Origin: Pseudomonadota bacterium
GTDB lineage: Bacteria > SAR324 > NAC60-12
DNA: 10,664 bases
Direction: 5' to 3'
Assembly: GCA_014381795.1 (NCBI GenBank)
Contig: JACNKY010000279.1
Location: forward strand, 1 to 10,664
Shown in pieces: positions 1 through 7,213 of the stretch. The translations under genes were made by a program, and so were the position numbers. Below the pieces are notes generated by a model. That model did not search any database. It was not told where the DNA came from and saw only the letters and a list, made by a program, of their open reading frames with translations. Positions within the stretch are counted from its first letter, which is position 1, and every line of letters begins with the position of its first letter.

Positions 1-1893
1 TTCTTCCTCAATTGCAGAAAGATATTCAACCTTGTCCGTGACAACTCCATTTTCAACTTTCAAATAAGGCGTTTCAATGAAACCAAATTCATTGACTCTG
101 CCAAAAGTCGCAAGTGAGGCAATCAGTCCGATATTAGGACCCTCAGGCGTTTCAATTGGGCAGATCCGACCATAATGAGAAGAATGGACATCACGTACAT
201 CAAAACCCGCGCGTTCACGAGTTAAACCTCCAGGCCCGAGGGCACTCAAACGACGCTTGTGAGTGATTTCTGCAAGTGGGTTAGTCTGATCCATAAATTG
301 AGAAAGCTGACTACTACCAAAAAATTCGTGAATTGCACCCGCAACTGGTTTCGCGTTCACGATGTCATGCAACATCATGGTTTCTGAATCCTGCAGGGAC
401 ATACGTTCCTTAATTGTCCGCTCCATTCTTACCAGTCCAATCCGGAATTGGGTTTCCAAAAGTTCACCAACACTCCTGACTCTCCTGTTGCCCAGATGAT
501 CAATGTCATCAATCATCCTGTTCGGGTAGCCTTCTTTTAATTCAAGCAGATATTTAACAGTCTGCAAAATATCCACCTTCGTCAGTACAGTGTTTTCCAG
601 TGGATCATCAAGTTCCAGCTTTTCATTTATCTTTAACCTTCCGACCTTGGAAAGACTGTAGCGTTCTCTTTTGAAGAAGAAATTCTCCAGCATTACTTGC
701 GCCGCCTCGAGAGTGGGAGGGTCACCCGGCTTCATTTTTTTATAAAGTTCTATCAGAGCCTGTTCCGGTGAAGTTACTTTATCCAACTCTAAAGTATCAC
801 GTAGTGCGGAGCCCGTTTTTTGCAGACCGATATGTAACAATTCAATCTTGTTAACGCCATTTTCTACCAGAGTCGTCAACAACTCTGTTGTTAAAGGCGT
901 ATTGCACGGTACCAATATTTCATCACCACCATCTTTAAAAATAGTTTTTGCGATGATACGGCCTTTTATTTCGTTAAGGGTCGCGTTTAAAAGAGTGATT
1001 TTTGCCGCTTCAAGTTTTTTTAACAACCGCTTATTAATCCGCTGTCCGGCTTTTACTAGCACTTCACCGGATTTTGGATCCTCTATTGGAAGTTGCGGAC
1101 GCTGATCCAGAATAATTTGTGGATCCAGAACACGAAAATAACTCTGCGTTTCAAAATCCTCTCCAGCCTTAACTTTGCTTAAATCAAGCTTTTCAAACTG
1201 ATAGAAATATTCCAGCAGTTGATCCTCAGTGTAACCCAAAGCTCTCAACAGTACTGTCGCATGAAATTTGCGACGGCGGTCTATACGCACATAAAGCACA
1301 TCTTTTTTGTCAAACTCAAAATCAAGCCATGAACCACGCTGCGGAATTACGCGTGCGGAATAAAGTAACTTACCGCTGGAGTGACTTTTACCCTTGTCAT
1401 GTGTAAAAACAACCCCTGGACTTTTGTGCATCTGACTTACAATCACACGCTCAGTTCCATTTATGATAAAAGAACCTGTTGGAGTCATTAATGGTAATTC
1501 ACCCAAATAAATGTCCTGCTCTTTAATATCACGAATGTGTTTAACATCTGACTCAGTATCCTTTTCCCAGACAATCAAACGTAACGCTGCCCGTACAGGA
1601 CATGCGAAAGTAACCCCGCGCACCCGACATTCTTCAACTGAATATTTTGGGTCACCTAAACGATAATGGACATATTCGAGAGTGGAGGAACCACTAAAAT
1701 CAGAAACAGGAAATACAGAACGAAACACCGCTTCAAGACCTTTGTCTTCACGTTGGTCAGGTGGAACGTCGCGTTGAAGAAAGCGTTCAAAAGAATCTAA
1801 TTGAACTTTCAACAAGTTTGGAACTTTGATCGGAGCAGTAAGTTTTCCGAAAGATCTACGAATACTATGACGATTTTCTGTTGTTGAAGGCAT
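1..1893 (-). CDS. rpoB: DNA-directed RNA polymerase subunit beta, N-terminal 631 residues (runs off left edge)
   Basis: RpoB forms, with RpoC, the catalytic crab claw of RNA polymerase. The visible part covers the N-terminal, lobe and fork regions. Family blocks seen directly include [34 protein letters not shown] and [14 protein letters not shown]. The rifampicin pocket lies at about 232-318. The residues matching E. coli D516, H526 and S531 are D535, H545 and S550, all wild-type, so nothing here predicts rifampicin resistance. The numbering is shifted by 19 because of extra residues between the RIDRRRK block and the GQRI block, around residues 225-275. The N-terminus aligns with E. coli from residue 1, which supports the ATG at 1893. 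No clear Shine-Dalgarno precedes it. Family length is about 1,340 aa, so a little under half is present. rplL is not upstream as it usually is. Identification is certain. Confidence 0.99.
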   Translation of the reverse strand, partial: MPSTTENRHSIRRSFGKLTAPIKVPNLLKVQLDSFERFLQRDVPPDQREDKGLEAVFRSVFPVSDFSGSSTLEYVHYRLGDPKYSVEECRVRGVTFACPVRAALRLIVWEKDTESDVKHIRDIKEQDIYLGELPLMTPTGSFIINGTERVIVSQMHKSPGVVFTHDKGKSHSSGKLLYSARVIPQRGSWLDFEFDKKDVLYVRIDRRRKFHATVLLRALGYTEDQLLEYFYQFEKLDLSKVKAGEDFETQSYFRVLDPQIILDQRPQLPIEDPKSGEVLVKAGQRINKRLLKKLEAAKITLLNATLNEIKGRIIAKTIFKDGGDEILVPCNTPLTTELLTTLVENGVNKIELLHIGLQKTGSALRDTLELDKVTSPEQALIELYKKMKPGDPPTLEAAQVMLENFFFKRERYSLSKVGRLKINEKLELDDPLENTVLTKVDILQTVKYLLELKEGYPNRMIDDIDHLGNRRVRSVGELLETQFRIGLVRMERTIKERMSLQDSETMMLHDIVNAKPVAGAIHEFFGSSQLSQFMDQTNPLAEITHKRRLSALGPGGLTRERAGFDVRDVHSSHYGRICPIETPEGPNIGLIASLATFGRVNEFGFIETPYLKVENGVVTDKVEYLSAIEEE

Positions 1894-1942
1894 AAGAATT
1901 GACTAAGGTTAGGGTTGTTGTTGGTCTTATCTGCAGCTGTAT

Positions 1943-1964
1943 AAATGAAAGCAGGCTTTCATTT
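1943..1964 (-). promoter_or_regulatory. Perfect 10-bp inverted repeat in the rpoB leader
   Basis: The arms AAATGAAAGC (1943-1952) and GCTTTCATTT (1955-1964) are separated by AG. The repeat sits about 50 nt upstream of the rpoB ATG. In the rpoB transcript it would fold into a strong hairpin. It is followed by AUACAGC, not a U-run, so it is not a standard intrinsic terminator. It could be an RNase processing site, a regulatory hairpin or a protein operator. The function is inferred; the repeat itself is seen directly. Confidence 0.55.
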
Positions 1965-2194
1965 GGAACTTGTTTAGCTCAGAATGTTTTTGTCACACAA
2001 GCCGGAGCTGTAAATAAACAGCGTTGATCCGTAATTTTCTCTGGAGGCACTTTCCTCATTTTTTCCCGTCTGGTGGGAAATTCGCAGTATTGGTCCTGAA
2101 AGACTTTACGCATATGGATAATGGCCAAGGCTCATGTGGAGGGAGTTTTGATTAAATATGCCACTTATAAAGACATTTTCAAATCTAACCCCTT

Positions 2195-2223
2195 AATATA
2201 TGTCTTTTTTTTAAAAAAAGCAA
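2195..2223 (-). promoter_or_regulatory. Candidate sigma70-type promoter for rpoB
   Basis: Reading the minus strand, TTGCTT (2218-2223) is followed by a 17-nt spacer and TATATT (2195-2200). The spacer is an uninterrupted T7-A8 tract. Upstream, 2224-2254 is almost pure A/T and could serve as an UP element. The -10 matches consensus at 5 of 6 positions and the -35 at only 3 of 6. The predicted start near 2188 gives a leader of about 295 nt. AT-rich DNA makes chance matches likely, hence moderate confidence. Confidence 0.4.
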
Positions 2224-2254
2224 ATATATTTTTAATATTTTTAAAATAATTTTA

Positions 2255-2299
2255 GCCTGTTCTTAAAACCTTTGGAATGCCTTGATTAAGGTAACAGGC
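2255..2299 (-). repeat. 7-bp dyad with nested alternative stems upstream of the rpoB promoter
   Basis: GCCTGTT (2255-2261) and AACAGGC (2293-2299) are perfect inverted repeats. Between them CCTTGATTAAGG (2280-2291) forms a small hairpin. The same ACCTT strand can instead pair with a second AAGGT copy further along, so two exclusive folds are possible. On the minus strand it is followed by TAAAATTATTTT, a poor U-tract, so it could be a weak second terminator of the BI-1 transcript or a protein site. Confidence 0.35.
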
Positions 2300-2395
2300 G
2301 TAAAACTTTCAAAGTGCGATTATTAGAAGTAATAACAGCAAATCGGCTTAAAATGTGGGGAATACTTTATGAGGTTTGAGACAAAGATATGAAAG

Positions 2396-2431
2396 AACGG
2401 GAACACCGGAATATTGTTCAGGATTCCCGCT
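2396..2431 (-). terminator. Candidate terminator hairpin after the BI-1 gene
   Basis: It begins about 20 nt past the BI-1 stop. On the minus strand the stem is AGCGGGAA / TTCCCGTT (8 pairs, one of them G-U) around a 20-nt loop, followed by the weak T-rich run CTTTCATATCTTTG. The position fits a terminator. The long loop and interrupted T-tract make it a modest candidate. Confidence 0.4.
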
Positions 2432-2450
2432 CACTTAAAGCAACTTCCTG

Positions 2451-3134
2451 TTAATCATCACTCATGATGCCGAGGATACTCAACAGCGCAATAAACAGGT
2501 TCAGCACGTCGAGGTACAAAGCCAGCGTGGCGGAGACATGTTCGTCGGTGCCGTAGTAGCGCAAAATATTTGAGGTATCATATAGAATGAAACCACTGAA
2601 CAGTAACACACTTGCGCCAGACATAACGAAGTGCATCATTCCACTTTGGATAAAGAATATATTAAGTAATCCTCCTACGACGAGGACAATAAGTCCTGCC
2701 ATTAAAAATCCAGACATAAAGCTGAAATCTTTTTTAGAAATGACTACATATAAACTCAAACTAACAAAAGTGATAGCTGTAAGGGCAAAAGCTTCTGCGG
2801 CAATAGTAGGTCCTACCCTCATTAACATCGGTCCCAATGTTAATCCCGAAACAGTTGTAAAGCTAAAAAGCGCAATGATATTTATGCCGGGCTTTCGAGC
2901 CGCAAAAGAAGCAAAAAATATAAGGCCAATTTGAAGTACGAAGAAAAGCATCATATTTGGTGCCACTAAAAGGAACAGTGGCCCTGAACCCAAATAAGCT
3001 CCAGCAGCAGCAGTTAGCATTGACAAGGCAAGCAGGCTGTATACTTTCTTAATAAAAACCAGTCTCTCTGTTGTTGAAACAGAGGCTGCGGCAGTAACGC
3101 CACGTGCGAGTGTTGTTGTAGTTCCGAACCTCAT
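2451..3134 (-). CDS. Bax inhibitor-1 / YccA-YbhL family integral membrane protein
   Basis: A 227-aa, very hydrophobic protein with about seven membrane segments, beginning near residue 29 and ending at the C-terminus. The family signature is visible: FILYDTS near residues 182-188 and LYLDVLNLFIALL near 206-218. Asp186 and Asp209 occupy the place of the di-aspartyl pair that controls the Ca2+/H+ leak in Bacillus YetJ. Members act in the cytoplasmic membrane; in E. coli, YccA binds and inhibits the FtsH protease. The exact role here is unknown. I chose the ATG at 3134 because a GGAG (3141-3144) sits 6 nt upstream. A longer in-frame TTG at 3146 would overlap that ribosome site. It has its own promoter at 3212-3240 and is probably monocistronic. 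Confidence 0.93.
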   Translation of the reverse strand: MRFGTTTTLARGVTAAASVSTTERLVFIKKVYSLLALSMLTAAAGAYLGSGPLFLLVAPNMMLFFVLQIGLIFFASFAARKPGINIIALFSFTTVSGLTLGPMLMRVGPTIAAEAFALTAITFVSLSLYVVISKKDFSFMSGFLMAGLIVLVVGGLLNIFFIQSGMMHFVMSGASVLLFSGFILYDTSNILRYYGTDEHVSATLALYLDVLNLFIALLSILGIMSDD

Positions 3135-3171
3135 AATAATCTCCAATTTTAGTTACTAATATCTGACCAAA

Positions 3172-3196
3172 AATATTGGAAAGATTTCCCAATATT
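3172..3196 (-). promoter_or_regulatory. 11-bp inverted repeat in the leader of the BI-1 gene
   Basis: AATATTGGAAA (3172-3182) and TTTCCCAATATT (3185-3196) pair over 11 positions with one bulged C and a 2-nt centre. The repeat falls roughly 10-35 nt downstream of the predicted transcription start and 38 nt before the ATG. It could be a repressor operator or a 5' stabilising hairpin. On the minus strand it is followed by TTTGG, a tract too short for a convincing terminator. Confidence 0.5.
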
Positions 3197-3211
3197 AGAA
3201 TTGAGCCTCTC

Positions 3212-3240
3212 ACTATACAAGAAAAACTAATAATTGTAAA
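3212..3240 (-). promoter_or_regulatory. Sigma70-type promoter for the BI-1 gene
   Basis: On the minus strand, TTTACA (3235-3240), exactly 17 nt, then TATAGT (3212-3217). Each box differs from consensus at one position. The predicted start near 3205 gives a leader of about 70 nt to the ATG at 3134. It lies in the gap downstream of parB, so the BI-1 gene need not depend on the parB operon. Confidence 0.65.
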
Positions 3241-3281
3241 TCAAATTTTCACCAGCTTGTCAGCAGCTTTTCTCAAAATAG

Positions 3282-4157
3282 TCAGCAAGAAGTAAGCAAA
3301 TCATAAAGCCGTTCGAATTCCTCAAGTGAAAAATAATCAATCTTGATCTGCCCTTTGCCTTCACGAAATTTAATCTCCACACGTGTTCTCAGTCGACGTT
3401 GCAGTTCTTCTTCAAGATTTTGTAAATGTGTGTCCTTTTCCGCTTTTGAAAGCAGATTTTCAGAAGCTCCTCCATGTGCGGTATTTTTATTACCCAGTTT
3501 TTGCGGACTGACTGCAAGAAAATCCAACTTCAGCCTGACCTGTCTTTCCGTTTCACGTACAGACCATGACTCCAGTAGGAGGCGCCCCCTCATTTCCAAC
3601 TGAAACGCGGTGCTGGGAAGCGCCAAGATAGTTCGAGCATGTCCCGCCGTAATACGGCCCGTTTCAAGATCATTTTTCAAGGGAGAGGGAAGCAGGAGCA
3701 AACGCATTTGATTGGCGATTGTGGAGCGGTCTTTACCTATTCTCCGTGCCAGTTCTTCCTGGGTGTATCCATGACTTTGCAGAAGGTCTTGATAAGACTG
3801 TGCTTCTTCGATCACACTCAGATTTTCACGTTGAATATTTTCCAGTAGAGCCACTTCCAGCAGTTCGTCATCGCCTACTTTCCGTAAAATTACCGGAACC
3901 TGGGACACTTCAAGTTGTTTTAATGCACGCCAGCGCCTTTCTCCTGCGACCAGTTCATATCGATTGGCCAGGCTCGGATGTTTACGGACAACCAAAGGCT
4001 GCAGAACTCCCTGAACCTTTATAGACTGAGCAAGTTCCTGTAGTGATTTATCCGGAAATTGTTTGCGGGGCTGTTGAGGATTCGGAACTATATGTTCCAG
4101 GGAAACACGAAGAAAAGTCTGCTCTGGAAAATCAAGTGGTGCGTGATCACTACTCAT
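3282..4157 (-). CDS. parB: ParB-family chromosome partitioning protein (CTPase/parS-binding)
   Basis: This 291-aa protein has the standard ParB plan. An N-terminal ParB/Srx CTP-binding domain (about 15-115) contains GERRWRA (72-78) and ENIQREN (106-112). A central helix-turn-helix for parS binding follows (about 132-156, TQEELARRIGKDRSTIANQ). A charged linker (about 215-245) leads to the C-terminal dimerisation segment ending in YFSLEEFERLYDLL. Known members load on parS, slide as CTP clamps and work with the ATPase ParA to segregate origins. No parA lies beside it: upstream, 7 nt away, is tlyA, and downstream is the BI-1 gene. No clear Shine-Dalgarno precedes the ATG, so translation may be coupled to tlyA. 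A nucleoid-occlusion Noc role cannot be excluded, but the length and domains fit ParB. Confidence 0.95.
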   Translation of the reverse strand: MSSDHAPLDFPEQTFLRVSLEHIVPNPQQPRKQFPDKSLQELAQSIKVQGVLQPLVVRKHPSLANRYELVAGERRWRALKQLEVSQVPVILRKVGDDELLEVALLENIQRENLSVIEEAQSYQDLLQSHGYTQEELARRIGKDRSTIANQMRLLLLPSPLKNDLETGRITAGHARTILALPSTAFQLEMRGRLLLESWSVRETERQVRLKLDFLAVSPQKLGNKNTAHGGASENLLSKAEKDTHLQNLEEELQRRLRTRVEIKFREGKGQIKIDYFSLEEFERLYDLLTSC

Positions 4158-4164
4158 GACTTGT

Positions 4165-4911
4165 TTAAGTCAGATTTTGAGGTTTTTGCAGCAACAGAAA
4201 AAATTCTTCGTTGCCGCTTTTTTTACCTACAATTGAAGATTTAGTTTGCCCCAGAACAATAAAACCCTGTTCCTGTGCCACAACTTTAAGAGTATCGAGG
4301 ACTTTCTCATGTACCGTGGGATCGCTGACCTTGCCGCGCTTACCCACTTCATCCACACCTGCTTCAAACTGTGGTTTGACTAATGCGACAAGAAATCCAC
4401 CGGGTTTCAGAAATTCAAGGGCTTTTGGAAAAATTAACCTCAGTGATATGAAAGAAACGTCGATAACAACAAGGTCTACGTGTTTTCCTAGTTTTTCAAA
4501 TTCAAGATAGCGGATATTTGTACGCTCGAGTGGCTTGACCCGCGGGTCCTGACGCAATTCCCACGCTAGCTGACCGTAACCGACATCGACAGCAAACACT
4601 TTTTCCGCCCCGCCAAGCAGTAAACAATGAGTAAATCCTCCTGTTGAGGCGCCAATGTCAAGTGCGACAAGACCTTGAGGGTCAACAGCAAAATATTCTA
4701 AAGCAGCTTTAAGTTTGACCCCTCCGCGACTCACGTAAGGCTGGTCTGTTCCCAGTACTTCCAAAAGTGAATCAATACTGATCATACGTCCGGCTTTTCC
4801 CGCCGGCTGACCGTCAACCCTCACTTTTCCTGCCATGATAAATGCCTGTGCTTTTTCCCGGGAAGGCGCAAGTTTTTGCTCTACCAGCAGTCGATCAAGA
4901 CGTTGTTTCAT
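4165..4911 (-). CDS. tlyA: TlyA-family 23S rRNA (cytidine-2'-O)-methyltransferase
   Basis: A 248-aa protein with an N-terminal S4 RNA-binding domain (about 1-60, LDRLLVEQKLAPSREKAQ) and an FtsJ/RrmJ-like methyltransferase domain. The SAM-binding loop DIGASTGGFT is at 85-94. By comparison with mycobacterial TlyA the catalytic K-D-K-E set is K66 (YVSRGGVK), D151 (DVSFISL), K179 (LVKPQFE) and E236. TlyA methylates a 23S rRNA cytidine (C1920 in E. coli numbering); the longer type II form also modifies 16S C1409. The short N-terminus and the absence of a C-terminal helix after LLLQKPQ suggest the type I form, specific for 23S. It begins 13 nt after the cyclase stop, and an AAGGA overlapping the cyclase end may be its ribosome site. 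The old name hemolysin A is misleading. Confidence 0.95.
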   Translation of the reverse strand: MKQRLDRLLVEQKLAPSREKAQAFIMAGKVRVDGQPAGKAGRMISIDSLLEVLGTDQPYVSRGGVKLKAALEYFAVDPQGLVALDIGASTGGFTHCLLLGGAEKVFAVDVGYGQLAWELRQDPRVKPLERTNIRYLEFEKLGKHVDLVVIDVSFISLRLIFPKALEFLKPGGFLVALVKPQFEAGVDEVGKRGKVSDPTVHEKVLDTLKVVAQEQGFIVLGQTKSSIVGKKSGNEEFFLLLQKPQNLT

Positions 4912-4924
4912 CTGTTATTCTGAC

Positions 4925-7000
4925 TCATCCTTTTTCCGTAAAAGTAAACACACCGTCCCAGTCTTTTTCCGGAGGAGACTCCAGGAACATTCCGCAGCGT
5001 TTAATATAAGTCTGGGATGGTCCATCCTCAGAATCGATGCTTAAGACTTTTTCAAATTCCGCAATTGCATCTTTGAAGTTTTTGTCTTGATAGAGCTTCA
5101 GACCTTTCATATATTGCTCCACCACTCCGCTCATTTCACCGCTAGTTTCATTCTTACGGGCCAGCAGTTCATGAACCGGAACTGGTTCATTTTTTCCAAC
5201 CACCCTGATAATATCCAGCTGACGACTGTCAATATCATCTTTTGCAAGTTCATATGTACTGCCGGAAATCATACTGAAGGTTTTATAAAATTTATTCGCG
5301 CCTTCAAGTCTTGCGGCCAAGTTGACCACATCCCCCATCATTGTATAATCCATTCGTTCTGCTGAACCCATATTCCCCACAACGACAGGACCACTGTTCA
5401 AACCCATGCGGGTGAAGAGCAAGGGCCGGTTTTGTTCTCGCAACATTTTACGCAACTCAACACCGCGTTGCTGCATCTCTATAGTCGCGTGACAGGCAAC
5501 AGTCGCATGGTTTGGAAGATCTAAAGGTGCTCCCCAAAATGCGATGATCGCATCTCCTTCAAATTTATCTATTGTACCTTGATGTGAAGAAATAATGTCA
5601 CACATTGACGTTAAATATTCATTGAGTAACTGCACCAATTCCTCCGGAGTCAAACCTTCAGAAATAGTTGAAAAACCCTGTATATCCGAAAAAAACGGGG
5701 TCAGTTCACGTTTCTCACCACCGAGTTCCAGCATGTCTGGATTTTCCACAATTTGATCAATAACAGTCGGAGAAAGATATTGCGAAAACGCACCTTTAAT
5801 AAATCCTTTCTGCTTACGTTCCATCATAAACAGGTAAAGGTTAATGGTACCTGTACTCAGCAAACAGGCAATCAGCGCATAACTCATGGAAAAAGCGACA
5901 CCATAATAAACATAGGTAAAAACGCCAAATCCCGCATAGGCTGCAATGATCAGCAGAAACAATAAGTTTTCATATTTTGGAATCAACGCAACGATTACGA
6001 AACAGATAAATAGGATCAAAAGCACCAGTATTTCATTTTGTGAACTGGCCGGGCGTATCGGAGCATTTTTCATCAATGTCATGATTGTATCCGCGAGAAA
6101 CTCAATCCCGTAAACCTCTCCAATCGGACTTGTAAAAATATCATGGGAAACTTCAGATGTATCGCCAACCAAAACTATTTTTCCGCGGATCATTTGCTGG
6201 AGATCCTCTGTTTCTTCTTCCCACTCCTCATCCGGAATATCCTCAAGTTCCAACAAAACTTCTGCCGCGGAAATTCCTGCAGGGGTATCTTTTGCTAAAA
6301 AAGTTGCCATCGGCGGAAGTGAGGGCAAGTCAATCCATAAATCATTAAAAGGATCCAAAGGTACTACAATATCTCCAATTGTGAGTTGCCCATTTTCCAG
6401 TTGAGGCTCAACGCCTTTGTACATGGCGAGGGTTTTTATGGCAAAAGGCCAGACATTATGATCCTTTATCTCCTTTGGAAAAAAGCGTACGCGGGAGAGC
6501 TTGTTTCCGATCAAGGTGTGGTTGGTGTAACCACTTTCGGCTGCTGCTTTTAAAGTTTCTGTTGGATAATTGACTCCTTTGAATTTACCATCTCCGCCGA
6601 ACTCAAGCTGCGCGACAACGATGATATTTCCTGCATCTTCCATTGCTTCCGCCAGTATTGGATCTTCAGCATAACCGTTTGGAAAATCCATCAACATATC
6701 GAGTGCAATCACTTTTGCACCAAGCCTTTTTAAATTTGTAGTCAGTTTTGCAATATCAGCACGTTTCAGCGGCCAGCTTCCATATTCATCAAAGAATTTT
6801 TCCTCCGTATCGACAATCACTATTTCATCGTAGGCAAACTGAGTCTTCTCAGGTTCTAAAGTATTTAAGCGGACAATATGCCGGTTACCGAGCAGCCAAT
6901 TTTCCAATGAAGAAAATAGTTCCATCCGCTCTGCTGGAACCATCAATAGAAACAACGCGAGTGTGATCCACATGTCCGGACGTCGAATGAGCTTTAGCAT
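4925..7000 (-). CDS. Membrane CHASE2 sensor with class III adenylate cyclase domain and C-terminal TPR
   Basis: This 691-aa protein likely makes cAMP in response to an extracytoplasmic cue. The order is: TM helix (about 10-25); CHASE2 sensor (about 35-315) with YGSWPLKR (73-80) and GKIVLVGDTSE (273-283); three TM helices (about 321-393); and a cyclase domain (about 430-615). Catalytic residues are present: metal Asp D439 (FSDIQGF) and D483 (KFEGD), base-selecting K479 and T553, and transition-state N560 and R564 (YTMMGDVVNLAARLE). Thr at 553 instead of Asp is typical of class IIIb enzymes and still indicates ATP. A TPR-like helix pair (about 624-660) and a tail with DWDGVFTFTEK follow, as in many CHASE2 cyclases. 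An acidic insert (about 251-269) lies in the sensor. It is the first gene of the tlyA-parB operon. No strong promoter is visible upstream. Confidence 0.93.
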   Translation of the reverse strand: MLKLIRRPDMWITLALFLLMVPAERMELFSSLENWLLGNRHIVRLNTLEPEKTQFAYDEIVIVDTEEKFFDEYGSWPLKRADIAKLTTNLKRLGAKVIALDMLMDFPNGYAEDPILAEAMEDAGNIIVVAQLEFGGDGKFKGVNYPTETLKAAAESGYTNHTLIGNKLSRVRFFPKEIKDHNVWPFAIKTLAMYKGVEPQLENGQLTIGDIVVPLDPFNDLWIDLPSLPPMATFLAKDTPAGISAAEVLLELEDIPDEEWEEETEDLQQMIRGKIVLVGDTSEVSHDIFTSPIGEVYGIEFLADTIMTLMKNAPIRPASSQNEILVLLILFICFVIVALIPKYENLLFLLIIAAYAGFGVFTYVYYGVAFSMSYALIACLLSTGTINLYLFMMERKQKGFIKGAFSQYLSPTVIDQIVENPDMLELGGEKRELTPFFSDIQGFSTISEGLTPEELVQLLNEYLTSMCDIISSHQGTIDKFEGDAIIAFWGAPLDLPNHATVACHATIEMQQRGVELRKMLREQNRPLLFTRMGLNSGPVVVGNMGSAERMDYTMMGDVVNLAARLEGANKFYKTFSMISGSTYELAKDDIDSRQLDIIRVVGKNEPVPVHELLARKNETSGEMSGVVEQYMKGLKLYQDKNFKDAIAEFEKVLSIDSEDGPSQTYIKRCGMFLESPPEKDWDGVFTFTEKG

Positions 7001-7162
7001 GATTTTCTCTGACTTAAGGTTAAAAAATTATTGTTTTTCTCTGATTATTCAAAACCGTCTCCAAGGAAAGCTAATTCATTGCTGTGCAATTAACAATACA
7101 TTTTCTTAAAGACTTTAAACATCATATCATCACTCCGCTTGAGTAATTCGAAAATATGTCGT

Positions 7163-7177
7163 ATCTAAAAGTTAGAT
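7163..7177 (+). promoter_or_regulatory. 6-bp dyad beside the -35 of the secretin promoter
   Basis: ATCTAA (7163-7168), AAG, TTAGAT (7172-7177) is a perfect inverted repeat ending 7 nt before the -35 box. The position suits an activator or repressor site. A 6-bp arm in AT-rich DNA can occur by chance. Confidence 0.3.
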
Positions 7178-7184
7178 CAAAAGT

Positions 7185-7213
7185 TTGACCTGATCCGCGG
7201 CAAAGAAAATAAT
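7185..7213 (+). promoter_or_regulatory. Sigma70-type promoter for the secretin-lpxK operon
   Basis: TTGACC (7185-7190), a 17-nt spacer, then AATAAT (7208-7213). Each hexamer has one mismatch to consensus. The predicted start near 7220 leaves a leader of about 105 nt before the secretin ATG. It is the best promoter match in the divergent region and points toward secretin and lpxK. Confidence 0.6.

Larger units (their letters stand above)
1894..2450. other. Non-coding gap between the BI-1 gene and rpoB, with the putative rpoB leader
   Basis: This 557-nt stretch has no convincing gene. Reading on the minus strand toward rpoB it holds, in order: a hairpin just after the BI-1 stop (2396-2431), a dyad with nested alternatives (2255-2299), a very AT-rich block with a promoter candidate (2195-2223), and a leader of about 300 nt. 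The leader contains three perfect inverted repeats: TTTCCC/GGGAAA at 2062-2080, GCTGT/ACAGC at 2007-2022, and a 10-bp arm pair at 1943-1964. A 44-codon minus-strand ORF (1979-2113) lies inside the leader without a ribosome site. No rplL, rplJ, tRNA or transposon remnant is visible. Confidence 0.7.

Noticed and set aside
848..1105. 85-aa plus-strand ORF inside rpoB
   Set aside because: It is antisense to a highly conserved part of RpoB and has no independent support.
2062..2080. TTTCCC/GGGAAA hairpin as an intrinsic terminator before rpoB
   Set aside because: On the minus strand it is followed by an A-run, not a T-run, and on the plus strand no gene needs a terminator there.
2587..2934. 115-aa plus-strand ORF opposite the BI-1 gene
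   Set aside because: It is the antisense shadow of a clear membrane protein gene and shows no recognisable domain or ribosome site.
3135..3146. TTG at 3146 as the BI-1 start
   Set aside because: It would overlap the GGAG ribosome site that is ideally placed for the ATG at 3134.
3549..3565. GTTTCACGT inside parB as a parS site
   Set aside because: Only the left half matches the parS consensus; the right half (ACAGAC) does not, so it is not the required palindrome.
7021..7160. Minus-strand promoter for the cyclase operon
   Set aside because: All -35/-10 pairs tried matched poorly or had wrong spacing; none stood above the AT-rich background.
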